From Planctomycetia bacterium (lineage in GTDB: Bacteria; Planctomycetota; Planctomycetia; Pirellulales; JACPPG01): a DNA stretch of 64,000 nt. The stretch is taken from the NCBI GenBank assembly GCA_016191115.1, contig JACPPG010000058.1, positions 1 through 64,000 of the forward strand, read 5' to 3'. Every line of letters starts with the position of its first letter. The stretch's first letter is position 1. The notes below the pieces were generated by a model. That model did not search any database. It saw only the letters and a list, made by a program, of their open reading frames with translations, and was not told where the DNA came from. The position numbers were made by a program, and so were the translations under genes. Below, one piece after another: positions 42,514-51,316 of this stretch.

Positions 42514-45459
42514 TCACGCTGTCTTCTCTTTCAGATCCTCCGCCAGGCCCGCGGCCAGGAACCGGCCGGTAGTCGAGTCGGGCGAGCGGGAGACGAACTC
42601 CGGCGTGCCTTGCGCGACGATCCGGCCCCCCTCGGCAGCCGCGCCTGGGCCCAGGTCGATGATGTAGTCGGCCGCCTTCATCACCTGCAGGTTGTGCTCC
42701 ACCACCAACAGCGAATGCCCCACGGCCAGTAGCGCGTCGAAGCAGTCGAGCAGTTGCACGATATCGAAAAAGTGCAGGCCCGTGGTGGGCTCGTCAAGGA
42801 TGAAGAGCGTCCTGGCCCGGCGGGCCGCCGACATGTACCCGGCCAGCTTCAACCGCTGGGCCTCTCCGCCCGAGAGCGTGTTGGCCGGCTGCCCCAGCCG
42901 CAGGTAGTCGAGACCGACGTCGATCAGCTTCTTGAGCGCGGTCTGCACCTTGGTGCTGCCGCGGAAGAAGGCGAAGGCCTCGCGGACGGTCAGATCCAGC
43001 ACGTCGGCAATCGAACGGCCGCGGTATTTCACATCCAGGATTTCCTGGCGGTAGCGGCGGCCCTGGCACTGGCCGCACTTCATATACACGTCGGCCAGGA
43101 ACTGCATGTCGATCTGAATGTAGCCGTCTCCCGCGCAGGCCGCGCAGCGCCCCCCCTCGACGTTGAAACTGAAATGGCTGGCCGTGTAGTTGCGGGTCCG
43201 CGCCTCGAGCGTGTCGGCGAACACCGCGCGAATCTCGTCGAAGGCCTTGATGTACGTCACGGGGTTCGAGCGGGGCGAGCGGCCGATCGGGCTTTGATCC
43301 ACGAGCACCACGTCGTTGATCTGGCCGTCGCCGAACACGTCGTCATATTCAAGCGGCCGCTCGGACTGCTTGCGCATCCGCCGGCACAGCGCCGGATGCA
43401 ACGTGTCCTGCACGAGCGTGCTTTTGCCCGACCCGCTAACGCCCGTCACCACGCACAAAAGCCCGAGCGGAAAGTCGACCGACACGTTTTGCAGGTTGTT
43501 GCCGCGGGCGCCGGCCAGGCGAATCCAGCCGTGGTTGGGTTGGCGGCGCTTCTCGGGCGTGTGAAACACGCGGCGGCCGGAGAGGTAATCGCCGGTCAGG
43601 CTGCCGGGCCAATCCACCAGCTCGCGCGGCGTCCCCTGGAACACGACGCGGCCCCCCCGCTCCCCGGCGCCCGGGCCGATCTCGACCACCTGGTCCGCGG
43701 CGCGGATCATCGCCTCCTCGTGCTCGACGACAATCACGCTATTGCCCCGGTCCCGCAAACGGCGAATGGCATCGATCAGCCGGGCGGTGTCCTGCGGGTG
43801 CAGGCCGACCGACGGTTCGTCGAGCACGTACAGCATGTTCACCAGGTTCGAGCCCAAGGCGCCCGTGAGCGCGACGCGCTGCGACTCGCCGCCGGAGAGC
43901 GTCCGCAGCGTGCGGTCGAGCGTCAGGTAGTTCAGGCCGACGGCGCGAAGGAACCCCAGGCGGGCCTGTAACTGGTCGAGCATCATGCGACCAACCGAAC
44001 GCTCCCACGCCGACAGCTTGAGCTCAGCGAAGAAGCGCACGGCCGCCTCGACCTCGAGTGCGCAAACGTCGGCAATATTCCGGCCGCCAATGCGAATCGC
44101 TAGCGCCTCGGGACGCAGCCGGGCGCCCCCGCACGCCGGGCACGTGCGGTAGCTCCGCCAGCGGCTGAGGAACACGCGGACGTGCATCTTGTACTTGCGC
44201 CGCTCGAGCCAGGCGAAGAAGCCCGTGAGTCCGCCGAACTCGCGCTCCGGCACTCCCTCGACCACCCGCCGCCGTTGCTCGTCGGTGAGCTGCGCGAAGG
44301 GGACGTCGACTGGCAGGCCGTAGTCATCGGCCAGCGCCAGCAGCTCCTCGCGCTCGTGCGCGTAGGCAGGCGTGTTCCACGGGGCGATCGCCCCCTCGCG
44401 AAGCGACTTCTGCCGATCCGGAACCACCAGGTCCATGTCGATATCGATCACGTTGCCAAAGCCCTCGCACCGCGGACAGGCGCCCAGTGGACTGTTGAAG
44501 CTGAACAGCCGCGGCTCGGGCTCGGGATAGACAAGCTGGCACTCGTCGCAGGTCAATTGCGTGCTGCGCGATACGCGCCGCCACGGCCGATCGTCGATCG
44601 GGACGACCGTGCCGCCCAGGCCGACGCGGGCAACGCCGGCGGCTGGCACGGCGGTATCCGGCTCCTCGATAAGCAGAACCGCCCGGCCATGTCCTTTATC
44701 GAGGGCGGTTTCCAGCGACTCGCGCGATCGCTCGCCGCTGGTGGCTCCCGCCGTGAGCCGGTCGACGACGATCAGCCACTCGTCGGGCGCGGCGGGAGGA
44801 TGCAACTCGGTTAACGTCGCCGCGGTCGCCTCCCCGCCATCCGCCAGATTGACCAGCCGATGGCCGACGATGGCTCTCACGAACCCTTCCTCGACCAGCC
44901 GAGCCGCCCGAGCGGCCCCGGGCTTAGCCTCGTCGAACAGGTCGCGATCCAGCCGAGGATCGTCGGCGGCGGTCGCGGCCGAAGGCGGCGCCTGCGAAAA
45001 GGCCACCATGAACTTCGTGCCGGCCGGCAAGGCCGAAAGCTCGGCGGCCACGCTCTGCGGCGTGTGGCGAACCACTTCGCGACTGCACTGGCGGCAGAAG
45101 ACGCGGCCGATTTTGGCGAACAGAAGCCGCAAGTAGTCGTAGGTCTCGGTCGCGGTGCCGACGGTCGACCGGCTCGACTTCGCGCTGGTCTGCGCCGCCA
45201 CGGCGATGGCCGGCGGAATGCCTTCGATCTGCTGCGCCGCCGGCTTCTCCAAACGCTCGAGGAACTGCCGAGTGTAGGCCGAGAACGTCTCGATGTACCG
45301 GCGCTGCCCCTCGGCGTAAAGCGTATCGAAGGCCAGGCTGCTTTTGCCGCTGCCGCTGGTGCCGCAGAACACGATCAACTTGCGGTGCGGCAAATCGAGG
45401 TCGATGCTCTTGAGGTTGTGCACCTCGACACCGCGGAGCGTGATCAATCGCTCGGCCAC
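42514..45459 (-). CDS. uvrA: Excinuclease ABC subunit A
   Basis: About 981 residues. Two ABC ATPase halves: Walker A GTSGSGKSS (33-41) and GVSGSGKSTLVQDT, with signatures LSGGESQRVALTG and LSGGEAQRLKLAG. Zinc sites include CPRCEGFG and CAACAGDGY...CGQCQGRRY. The UvrB-binding region has TRQFLERLEKP and SRSTVGTATETYDYLRLLF. GTG at 45459 is chosen because GGGGGAA precedes it by 6 bases; a GTG two codons earlier sits too close to that site. The protein recognises DNA damage in nucleotide excision repair. Planctomycetes often carry more than one UvrA. Confidence 0.95.
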   Translation of the reverse strand: MAERLITLRGVEVHNLKSIDLDLPHRKLIVFCGTSGSGKSSLAFDTLYAEGQRRYIETFSAYTRQFLERLEKPAAQQIEGIPPAIAVAAQTSAKSSRSTVGTATETYDYLRLLFAKIGRVFCRQCSREVVRHTPQSVAAELSALPAGTKFMVAFSQAPPSAATAADDPRLDRDLFDEAKPGAARAARLVEEGFVRAIVGHRLVNLADGGEATAATLTELHPPAAPDEWLIVVDRLTAGATSGERSRESLETALDKGHGRAVLLIEEPDTAVPAAGVARVGLGGTVVPIDDRPWRRVSRSTQLTCDECQLVYPEPEPRLFSFNSPLGACPRCEGFGNVIDIDMDLVVPDRQKSLREGAIAPWNTPAYAHEREELLALADDYGLPVDVPFAQLTDEQRRRVVEGVPEREFGGLTGFFAWLERRKYKMHVRVFLSRWRSYRTCPACGGARLRPEALAIRIGGRNIADVCALEVEAAVRFFAELKLSAWERSVGRMMLDQLQARLGFLRAVGLNYLTLDRTLRTLSGGESQRVALTGALGSNLVNMLYVLDEPSVGLHPQDTARLIDAIRRLRDRGNSVIVVEHEEAMIRAADQVVEIGPGAGERGGRVVFQGTPRELVDWPGSLTGDYLSGRRVFHTPEKRRQPNHGWIRLAGARGNNLQNVSVDFPLGLLCVVTGVSGSGKSTLVQDTLHPALCRRMRKQSERPLEYDDVFGDGQINDVVLVDQSPIGRSPRSNPVTYIKAFDEIRAVFADTLEARTRNYTASHFSFNVEGGRCAACAGDGYIQIDMQFLADVYMKCGQCQGRRYRQEILDVKYRGRSIADVLDLTVREAFAFFRGSTKVQTALKKLIDVGLDYLRLGQPANTLSGGEAQRLKLAGYMSAARRARTLFILDEPTTGLHFFDIVQLLDCFDALLAVGHSLLVVEHNLQVMKAADYIIDLGPGAAAEGGRIVAQGTPEFVSRSPDSTTGRFLAAGLAEDLKEKTA

Positions 45460-45505
45460 GTACACTTCCCCCTGCCGGCTCCGGGACGCAATGACGCAAA
45501 TTGTT

Positions 45506-45511
45506 ATGATA
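45506..45511 (-). promoter_or_regulatory. Possible uvrA -10 element
   Basis: TATCAT on the minus strand matches TATAAT in five of six positions, 47 bases before the GTG start. No good -35 lies 16-18 bases upstream. Confidence 0.25.
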
Positions 45512-45584
45512 CCCCCGGCCGACCCGCCGAGCCAGCGGCACCGACCCGACGAAGGAGACACACCACGGCGCCACGGAGAGGAAC

Positions 45585-45720
45585 TAATGACGAATGTCGA
45601 AGCTCGAATGTCTGAAGAAATCTGAAACCCGAAGCTCGAATGAGTAAAGAAAGCTCTCCTTGGGACGTTTCGTCATTCGGTCATTCGTGCTTATTTAGAC
45701 ATTTGACTTTAGACATTTTC
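45585..45720. repeat. GAATG-type low-complexity repeat array
   Basis: CGAAGCTCGAATG occurs twice (near 45597 and 45630), next to AATGACGAATG. Inverse copies CGTCATTCGGTCATTCGTG (45671-45689) and a pair of TTTAGACATTT units (45694-45718) follow. Such arrays recur between planctomycete genes. Function unknown. Confidence 0.55.
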
Positions 45721-45794
45721 CTCCGTGCCGCCGTGTGAGTCCGGAGTTGTCTTGCGGCGGGCGTGCAGCATAGAATCCTGGGCGGGAAGCAGCC

Positions 45795-46640
45795 ATGTGC
45801 GCCGCGTTCGCCGATAATCCGGAATTCAACAAGCTGCTCGATGCCCGCGAGGGGGTCGATCTTGTGCGGCTGATGCTCGAGTTCGCCGGCGACGCCTACC
45901 CGGGCCTCGACGCCCGAGAGTCGCTTGCCGAGCTGGACCAGCTCGGCCGGCGAGCGCGGGATCACATCGAGCACGTGGCGCCGCATGAATTTGACATCGA
46001 GCGCCGACTGCAAGCCGTCAGTGATTTTCTGCGCGACGAGGAGGGCTTTCGCGGCAACAGCGACGCTTACTACGATCCGCGCAATAGCTACATAAACGAC
46101 GTGCTCGGCCGGCGCCTTGGGATCCCCATTTCCTTGGCGATCATCTACGCGGCCGTCGGGCGGAGGACGGGGCTCGCGTTGTTTGGCGTGGGCACGCCGG
46201 GCCATTTTGTCGTCGGCTGCGAATCGAACGCGGAAACGCTGTACCTCGATCCGTTCTCAGGAGGTGAAGTGCTCGGGCGCGAGGCATGCCAGGAGCGAAT
46301 CGAGCAAATGCTCGGCGAGCGGGGCGTCTTGACCGACGAGCATTTCCGGCCCGCCACGACCCGCGAGATTGCCGCCCGCGTGCTCCGCAATCTGAAGGCA
46401 GCGCACGCCATGGCGAACGATTGGGCCGCCGCCGTGCCCGTGCAGTTGCGTTTGACGGCGTTGCTGCCCGACGTTCTCGACGAGCGCAGAGACCTGGGGC
46501 TCATTTATCTCCGCAGTGGCGCCCCGCATCCGGCGGTGGAACTTTTGGCGCAATACGTTGAGACCGCGGAAGGGGAGGCAGCCGACGCAGTACGCCCCTT
46601 TTTGAAGACCGCCCGTCGGCTGGCCGCCGAGATGAACTGA
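45795..46640 (+). CDS. SirB1-family transglutaminase-like/TPR protein
   Basis: 281 residues. The core LDQLGRRARDHI...RRLQAVSDFLRDEEGFRGNS, YYDPRNSYINDVLGRRLGIP, SLAIIYAAVGRRTG and VGTPGHFVVGC matches the SirB1 transglutaminase-like family (His in the GHFVV motif, but no obvious catalytic Cys in the usual place). The C-terminal third is TPR-like. The cellular role of this widespread family is unknown. Confidence 0.85.
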   Translation: MCAAFADNPEFNKLLDAREGVDLVRLMLEFAGDAYPGLDARESLAELDQLGRRARDHIEHVAPHEFDIERRLQAVSDFLRDEEGFRGNSDAYYDPRNSYINDVLGRRLGIPISLAIIYAAVGRRTGLALFGVGTPGHFVVGCESNAETLYLDPFSGGEVLGREACQERIEQMLGERGVLTDEHFRPATTREIAARVLRNLKAAHAMANDWAAAVPVQLRLTALLPDVLDERRDLGLIYLRSGAPHPAVELLAQYVETAEGEAADAVRPFLKTARRLAAEMN

Positions 46641-46677
46641 AACCGCCCGCCTGGGTGCCACTGGCGCGACCGCAATC

Positions 46678-46708
46678 CGTTCATCATTCCGCATTCATCA
46701 TTCATAAT
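46678..46708. repeat. Short CATTC-rich repeat before murD
   Basis: TTCATCATTCCGCATTCATC followed by ATTCATAATT is the same class as the array at 45585-45720, in the CATTC orientation. It ends 11 bases before the murD ATG and may carry its ribosome-binding context. Confidence 0.45.
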
Positions 46709-46719
46709 TGTCCCCTGAC

Positions 46720-48036
46720 ATGGATGTCGACAACTGTCACGCGCTGGTGATGGGCTTGGGGCGCCACGGCGGCGGCGTGGCCGCGGCGCGATGGCTGGCC
46801 GAGCGGGGGGCCACGGTCACAGTCACCGACCTGGCCGACGCTGACGCCCTCGGCGAATCAATCGCCGAGCTGGCCGACTGTGCCATCGCGGCATGGCGCC
46901 TGGGCGAACACCGTAAGTGCGACCTCGACGCGGCGGACGTGGTCGTCGTCAACCCGGCCGTGCGCTACCGCCATCCGTTGGTCGAACGGGCGGCCGCGCG
47001 CGGCGCCCGGATCACAAGCGAGCTGGAGCTATTCCTCGAGCGCACGCCGGCCCGGGTGATCGCCGTCACGGGCTCGAACGGCAAGTCGACAACCGCGGCG
47101 ATGATCGCCGAAATCCTGAAATCCGATGGACGGTCGACGCACCTGGGCGGGAATATCGGCCGCAGCCTGCTCGCCGACCTCCAGGCCATGCACGCCGAGT
47201 CGTGGGCGGTGCTGGAAGTCAGCAGTGCACAGCTCGCGTGGTTGTCGGACGATTGCCCGTTGCCATCATTGGCGGTGCTCACGAATTTCACGCCCAACCA
47301 CCTCGACTGGCACGGCTCACTGAAGGCCTATGCGGCGGCCAAGCGGCGGCTCTTTTGCCGCGGGGGGCGATCGGTTGACACGGCCGTGGCCGCTGGCGCC
47401 GATCGCGTGGCATTGGCTTTGAATGGCGCCTCGCGCGATGAGGGTCCCACGCGGTGGCACGAGCCTGCCGACGACGACGACGTCCCAACGCTACCGGTGC
47501 CCGGCGAGCACAATCGCGCCGACGCGGCCTGTGCGGCGGCGGCGGCCCGGGCAGTTGGGTGCGCGGCCGAGGCGATTGCGGCGGGCTTGCGCGGATTCGC
47601 GGGCTTGCCACACCGGCTGGAGCCCGCGGGCGCCGTCGCCGGCCGCGAATTCTTCAACGACTCCATGGCCACCACGCCCGAATCGACCGCCGCCGCGGTC
47701 CGTGCGTTCGCCGGCCGCTGCTGGCTCTTGGCCGGCGGATACGACAAGGGGTTGGACATGAGCCCTCTTCTGGCAGCGCTGCCGCTGGTGCACGGAGCGG
47801 CATTCTACGGGGCCAGCGGCCCGCGGTTGCACGCTCTCGCGACGCGCGCGCAAGCTGGTTGTCCACTAGAGCTCTTCGACGCGCTGGACGAGGCGCTTGA
47901 GTGGTGTTGGCGACAGTCGCGCGCGGGCGAGGCGATCATCCTCTCGCCGGCGTCGGCGAGCTACGATCAGTTCGTCGACTATGGCCAGCGCGGAGAGCGC
48001 TTCAAGTCGCTCGTTCGCGCGCTGGCGGCGCGGTGA
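46720..48036 (+). CDS. murD: UDP-N-acetylmuramoyl-L-alanine--D-glutamate ligase
   Basis: 438 residues from ATG 46720; an in-frame TTG at 46708 is less likely. The Mur-ligase ATP site is VIAVTGSNGKSTTAAMIAE. Further motifs are GGNIGRSLL, NFTPNHLDWHGSLKAYAAAK, PGEHNRADA, FAGLPHRLEPAG and FNDSMATTPESTAAA. It adds D-Glu to UDP-MurNAc-L-Ala in the cytoplasm. It is isolated from other mur genes here, unlike the usual dcw cluster; planctomycetes do make peptidoglycan. Confidence 0.93.
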   Translation: MDVDNCHALVMGLGRHGGGVAAARWLAERGATVTVTDLADADALGESIAELADCAIAAWRLGEHRKCDLDAADVVVVNPAVRYRHPLVERAAARGARITSELELFLERTPARVIAVTGSNGKSTTAAMIAEILKSDGRSTHLGGNIGRSLLADLQAMHAESWAVLEVSSAQLAWLSDDCPLPSLAVLTNFTPNHLDWHGSLKAYAAAKRRLFCRGGRSVDTAVAAGADRVALALNGASRDEGPTRWHEPADDDDVPTLPVPGEHNRADAACAAAAARAVGCAAEAIAAGLRGFAGLPHRLEPAGAVAGREFFNDSMATTPESTAAAVRAFAGRCWLLAGGYDKGLDMSPLLAALPLVHGAAFYGASGPRLHALATRAQAGCPLELFDALDEALEWCWRQSRAGEAIILSPASASYDQFVDYGQRGERFKSLVRALAAR

Positions 48037-48183
48037 AGAGCCGCTCGCGCCGGATTGCGAAGGCGCGGCGCGATCAGCCGCGCGCGAGGGCCCAATCTGG
48101 CAAGATTCTCTTGCGTGATAGAGCCGCATTGTCTAGAGTGAACCAAGGTCGTGATGAATGTCGATGGCATTCGTCACGGCATG

Positions 48184-48193
48184 ACCTCGAGGT
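48184..48193. promoter_or_regulatory. Palindrome ACCTCGAGGT, copy 1 (possible operator)
   Basis: Perfect 10-bp palindrome. The match with copy 2 extends to ACCTCGAGGTTC. Confidence 0.35.
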
Positions 48194-48246
48194 TCGACGG
48201 CTGTGAGACTTCCTCGTTGGGGGTCGGAGCGGCGCTGGGAGTCGTT

Positions 48247-48256
48247 ACCTCGAGGT
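48247..48256. promoter_or_regulatory. Palindrome ACCTCGAGGT, copy 2 (possible operator)
   Basis: Identical to copy 1 and 63 bases (six helical turns) from it, 88 bases upstream of the -10-like TATAAT. Confidence 0.35.
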
Positions 48257-48344
48257 TCTTTTTTGCGCGCGATCGGACCCCATCGTGTCGCCGCGGCGCC
48301 CGCGTCTCCGTCCGCGCAGGCTGCCGCCCGAGCATTCCGGCAGG

Positions 48345-48350
48345 TATAAT
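48345..48350 (+). promoter_or_regulatory. -10 box TATAAT before the small membrane protein/cupin operon
   Basis: Exact consensus -10, rare in such GC-rich DNA, with the predicted start ~40 bases before the GTG at 48397. The -35 position (TGCCGC) is poor, so an activator may be needed. Confidence 0.4.
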
Positions 48351-48396
48351 TCCCAGGCGTTCCACCGAGCGCTGTCGTTAGCAAAAAGGGCCATTT

Positions 48397-48714
48397 GTGG
48401 CACGGATTCGGCACAAAACCAACCCGTTTTACGCTCTCTTGGTCGTGGCGGGGGTGGCTTTCACCGTCACGGCCTGCGCCTACGGCGTGATGACGTTCAA
48501 GGCCACGCAGCCCCAAGGGGCGGCGGAGATCAGGAAGGCCGGCGGGCTCTTGGATTTCCTGGACCGCCACGGCGTGCGGCTCATGGCTGCCGAACTAGCG
48601 GTGTTGGCCACGGCCACCGTCGCCGCCATCGGCACCGACGGCTGGTGGACGCGGCCGGCGGGAGCCACGCCCGAATCGCCGTCGCCAGCCAGCGACCGGA
48701 GGCAACAAATATGA
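48397..48714 (+). CDS. Small two-helix membrane protein, unknown
   Basis: 105 residues from a GTG with AAAAAGGG upstream. Membrane segments at ~12-33 (YALLVVAGVAFTVTACAYGV) and ~62-82 (AAELAVLATATVAAIGTDG) flank a short cytoplasmic or periplasmic loop. No family recognised. Its stop overlaps the ATG of the cupin gene (ATGA), so they are co-translated. Confidence 0.75.
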   Translation: MARIRHKTNPFYALLVVAGVAFTVTACAYGVMTFKATQPQGAAEIRKAGGLLDFLDRHGVRLMAAELAVLATATVAAIGTDGWWTRPAGATPESPSPASDRRQQI

Positions 48715-49094
48715 AAGTCGCACGAACCGAGGACGTGACGAGTGCCCCCGTCGAGATGCCCGGCGCGACGGGTTGCCGGGTGCGGTGGCTGATCGGCGAA
48801 CCTGACGGGGCGCCGAATTTCGCCATGCGGCAATTCGAGGTCCAGCCCGGCGGCCACACACCCCGCCACAGCCACCCCTACGAGCACGAGGTGTTCGTCC
48901 TGGAAGGCGCCGGAGTCGTGCTGGAGGGGGACGTCGAGCATCGCTTCTCGGCGGGGGACGTGATCTACGTGGCCCCCGACGAGGTCCATCAGTTCCGCAA
49001 CACGGGCGCGGCGCCCCTCAAGTTCTTGTGCCTGGTGCCCCATTCGGCCAAAAATGCTCCGGTACGCCAGGCGCCCGAGTGTGGGTGCGGCTAG
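48711..49094 (+). CDS. Cupin-2 domain protein
   Basis: 127 residues. A single beta-barrel cupin with metal ligands in GGHTPRHSHPYEHEVFVLEG (HxH...E) and the later His in APDEVHQFRNTG. The CGCG-containing C-terminus (APECGCG) adds two cysteines. The ATG at 48711 follows GGAGG by 8 bases. Such small cupins act as metal enzymes or sensors. The coupled membrane protein hints at a sensing or redox role. Confidence 0.85.
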   Translation: MKVARTEDVTSAPVEMPGATGCRVRWLIGEPDGAPNFAMRQFEVQPGGHTPRHSHPYEHEVFVLEGAGVVLEGDVEHRFSAGDVIYVAPDEVHQFRNTGAAPLKFLCLVPHSAKNAPVRQAPECGCG

Positions 49095-49181
49095 GACCGG
49101 AAAATCACTGCTGGACAAGCCGGCAGTGGCACCCGTGTACTCACGGCGCCATCGCATTCGATCGATCGGGTAGGTCACGCC

Positions 49182-51191
49182 ATGCCGTCGGATGTCGCGA
49201 GCGAGATCGAGCAACTGCGGGAAGAGATCCGCCACCACGACCGGAAGTACTACGTCGAGGCGGCGCCGGAAATCTCGGACCTGGAGTACGACCGGCTGCT
49301 CGAGCGACTCAAGAAGCTGGAGGCGGCCCACCCCGACCTGGTCACGCCCGACAGCCCCACGCAGCGCGTCGGTGACCAGCCGGTTGCTGAGCTTGCGCAG
49401 ATTCAGCACCGGCTGCCGATGCTGTCGATCGACAACACGTACAGCGTCGACGACCTGCGGCAGTTCGGCGCGCGTGTGGCGAAGCTGCTGCCGGGCGAGG
49501 CCATCGAATGGGTCGTCGAGCTGAAGATCGACGGCGTGGCCGTCTCGCTCTTGTACGAGGACGGCCGGCTGTCGTACGGCGCCACCCGCGGCAACGGCGT
49601 CGTGGGCGACAATATCACGCACAATATCCGCACAGTGCTGGGCGTGCCGCTAAGGCTCTCCGGCAAGCGCGTGCCGCCGGCCTTGGAGGCGCGCGGCGAG
49701 GTCTACATGACCAACGCCGACCTGGTGCGATTGAACGAGGAGCAGAACCGCAAGGGCGAAAAACCGTTCGCCAACAGCCGCAACGTGGCCGCCGGCACGG
49801 TCCGCATGCTCGACCCGCGGATTTGCGCCCAGCGGCGGCTGCGACTCTTCTGCCACGGCGTGGGTTTCGCCGAGGGGTTGCGGGCCAAGACCCACATGGA
49901 ATTCCTCGACGAGATCCGCGGCTATGGCCTGCCGGCCACGCCGATGGTCGAGTGTTTCGATTCGTTCGACGCCGCCGTGACCCACTGCGAGGAATTGATC
50001 GAGCGGTTGCACGAGCTCGATTTCGAGATCGACGGACTGGTGCTCAAGGTCAACCGCTTCGACCAACGCGAGCGGCTCGGCAGCACGTCCAAAAGCCCAC
50101 GGTGGCTGATCGCCTACAAGTTCGAGAAGTACGAGGGGTCGACAACCGTCAACGACATCCGCGTACAGGTGGGCAAGACGGGTGCCATTACGCCCGTGGC
50201 CGACCTCGCGCCGATCGAGCTGGCCGGCACGGTCGTCAGCCGCGCCAGCCTGCACAATGCCGACGAGGTCGAGCGGAAGGACGTGCGGATCGGCGACGTC
50301 GTGGTGGTCGAGAAGGCGGGCAAGATCATCCCGCACGTGGTCCGCGTCGAGAAGCACCTGCGCGAGAAGCCGCTCCGCAAGTTTCGCTTTCCCACGCGCT
50401 GCCCGGAATGCGGCACGGCCGTGGTGAAGGACGAGGAGGGCGTCTACATTCGCTGCCCCAACCCCGCCTGTCCGGCACAGGTCAAAGAGCGAATCCGTTA
50501 CTTCGCCAGCCGCAACGCGATGGATATCGAGGGACTGGGAGACAAGCTCGTCGACCAGCTTGTCAACGACGGCCTGGTCACCAGTTACGGCGACCTGTAT
50601 CGCCTGTCGCTCGATCAGCTCGCCGACTTGGAGCGGATGGGCAAGAAGTCGTCGGAGAATCTGCTGGCCGGCATCAAGGCCAGCCGCGAGCGGGGTTTGG
50701 CCCGGCTCCTGAACGCTCTCGCCATTCGCCACGTGGGCGCCCGCGTGGCCACGGTGCTGGCCGAGCATTTCGGCTCGATGGAGGCGCTCGTCGAGGCGGG
50801 CGAAGAAGAGCTGAGCGAGGTCAACGAGATCGGCCCGATCATCGCCGCGAGCGTCCACCAGTTTCTGCACAGCAAGCCGGGCCGCTCGACGATCGAAGAG
50901 CTGGCCGAACTGGGCATCAAGATGACCGCGCCGAAGGCCAAGGCAAAGGCCGCCGCGACGGGCCCCCTGGCCGGCAAGACGCTGGTCGTAACCGGCACCC
51001 TGGAAAAGTACGGCCGCGAGCAGATCGAGGAGTTGATCGCCCAGCTCGGCGGCCGGGCCACGAGCAGCGTCTCGAAAAACACCGACTACGTCGTGGCCGG
51101 CGAAAAGGCCGGCAGCAAGCTCGACAAGGCGCAGAAGCTGGGCGTAAAGGTGCTGTCGGAGAAGGAGTTCGACAAGCTGGTGGGGCGGTAG
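49182..51191 (+). CDS. ligA: NAD-dependent DNA ligase
   Basis: 669 residues, full length for the family. Ia domain Tyr pair (HHDRKYYVEAAPEISDLEYD), adenylation Lys115 in ELKIDG, OB fold, zinc finger (CPECGTAVVKDEEG...RCPNPACPAQ), helix-hairpin-helix region and a C-terminal BRCT domain (LVVTGTLEKYGREQIEELI). It seals nicks in replication and repair. It is transcribed rightward and ends facing the peroxiredoxin gene. Confidence 0.97.
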   Translation: MPSDVASEIEQLREEIRHHDRKYYVEAAPEISDLEYDRLLERLKKLEAAHPDLVTPDSPTQRVGDQPVAELAQIQHRLPMLSIDNTYSVDDLRQFGARVAKLLPGEAIEWVVELKIDGVAVSLLYEDGRLSYGATRGNGVVGDNITHNIRTVLGVPLRLSGKRVPPALEARGEVYMTNADLVRLNEEQNRKGEKPFANSRNVAAGTVRMLDPRICAQRRLRLFCHGVGFAEGLRAKTHMEFLDEIRGYGLPATPMVECFDSFDAAVTHCEELIERLHELDFEIDGLVLKVNRFDQRERLGSTSKSPRWLIAYKFEKYEGSTTVNDIRVQVGKTGAITPVADLAPIELAGTVVSRASLHNADEVERKDVRIGDVVVVEKAGKIIPHVVRVEKHLREKPLRKFRFPTRCPECGTAVVKDEEGVYIRCPNPACPAQVKERIRYFASRNAMDIEGLGDKLVDQLVNDGLVTSYGDLYRLSLDQLADLERMGKKSSENLLAGIKASRERGLARLLNALAIRHVGARVATVLAEHFGSMEALVEAGEEELSEVNEIGPIIAASVHQFLHSKPGRSTIEELAELGIKMTAPKAKAKAAATGPLAGKTLVVTGTLEKYGREQIEELIAQLGGRATSSVSKNTDYVVAGEKAGSKLDKAQKLGVKVLSEKEFDKLVGR

Positions 51192-51244
51192 CGCGGAAGG
51201 GCGGGGTCGCACCACGGCCGCGGCGCATCCGCTCAAAGGGCGAG

Positions 51245-51312
51245 CCGAGGAGCTTATCCCCTCGGTCTTCCGCGCTTGAAGCGTCGCCGCGAAGGCGGGC
51301 AGGATGCCCGCC
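51245..51312. terminator. Paired hairpins between convergent ligA and peroxiredoxin genes
   Basis: CCGAGG...CCTCGG (51245-51265, 9-base loop) and GGCGGGCA-GGA-TGCCCGCC (51294-51312, 8-bp perfect stem) lie between the two stops. The second ends 5 bases from the peroxiredoxin stop, fitting a two-way terminator, though neither has a clear U-run. Confidence 0.4.
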
Positions 51313-51316
51313 CCCC

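Larger units (their letters stand above)
45460..45794. other. Divergent uvrA / sirB1-family intergenic region
   Basis: 335 bases between divergent genes. A possible uvrA -10 (TATCAT on the minus strand, 45506-45511) and a GAATG/CATTC-rich repeat array (45585-45720) are the only features seen. Confidence 0.4.
48037..48396. other. Control region with paired palindromes before the cupin operon
   Basis: 360 bases. Two copies of the perfect palindrome ACCTCGAGGT lie 63 bases apart, and a perfect TATAAT lies at 48345-48350. Short frames on the minus strand have no recognisable content. Confidence 0.45.

Noticed and set aside
46708..46719. TTG start of murD four codons upstream
   Set aside because: An ATG follows at once and fits the normal murD N-terminus better.
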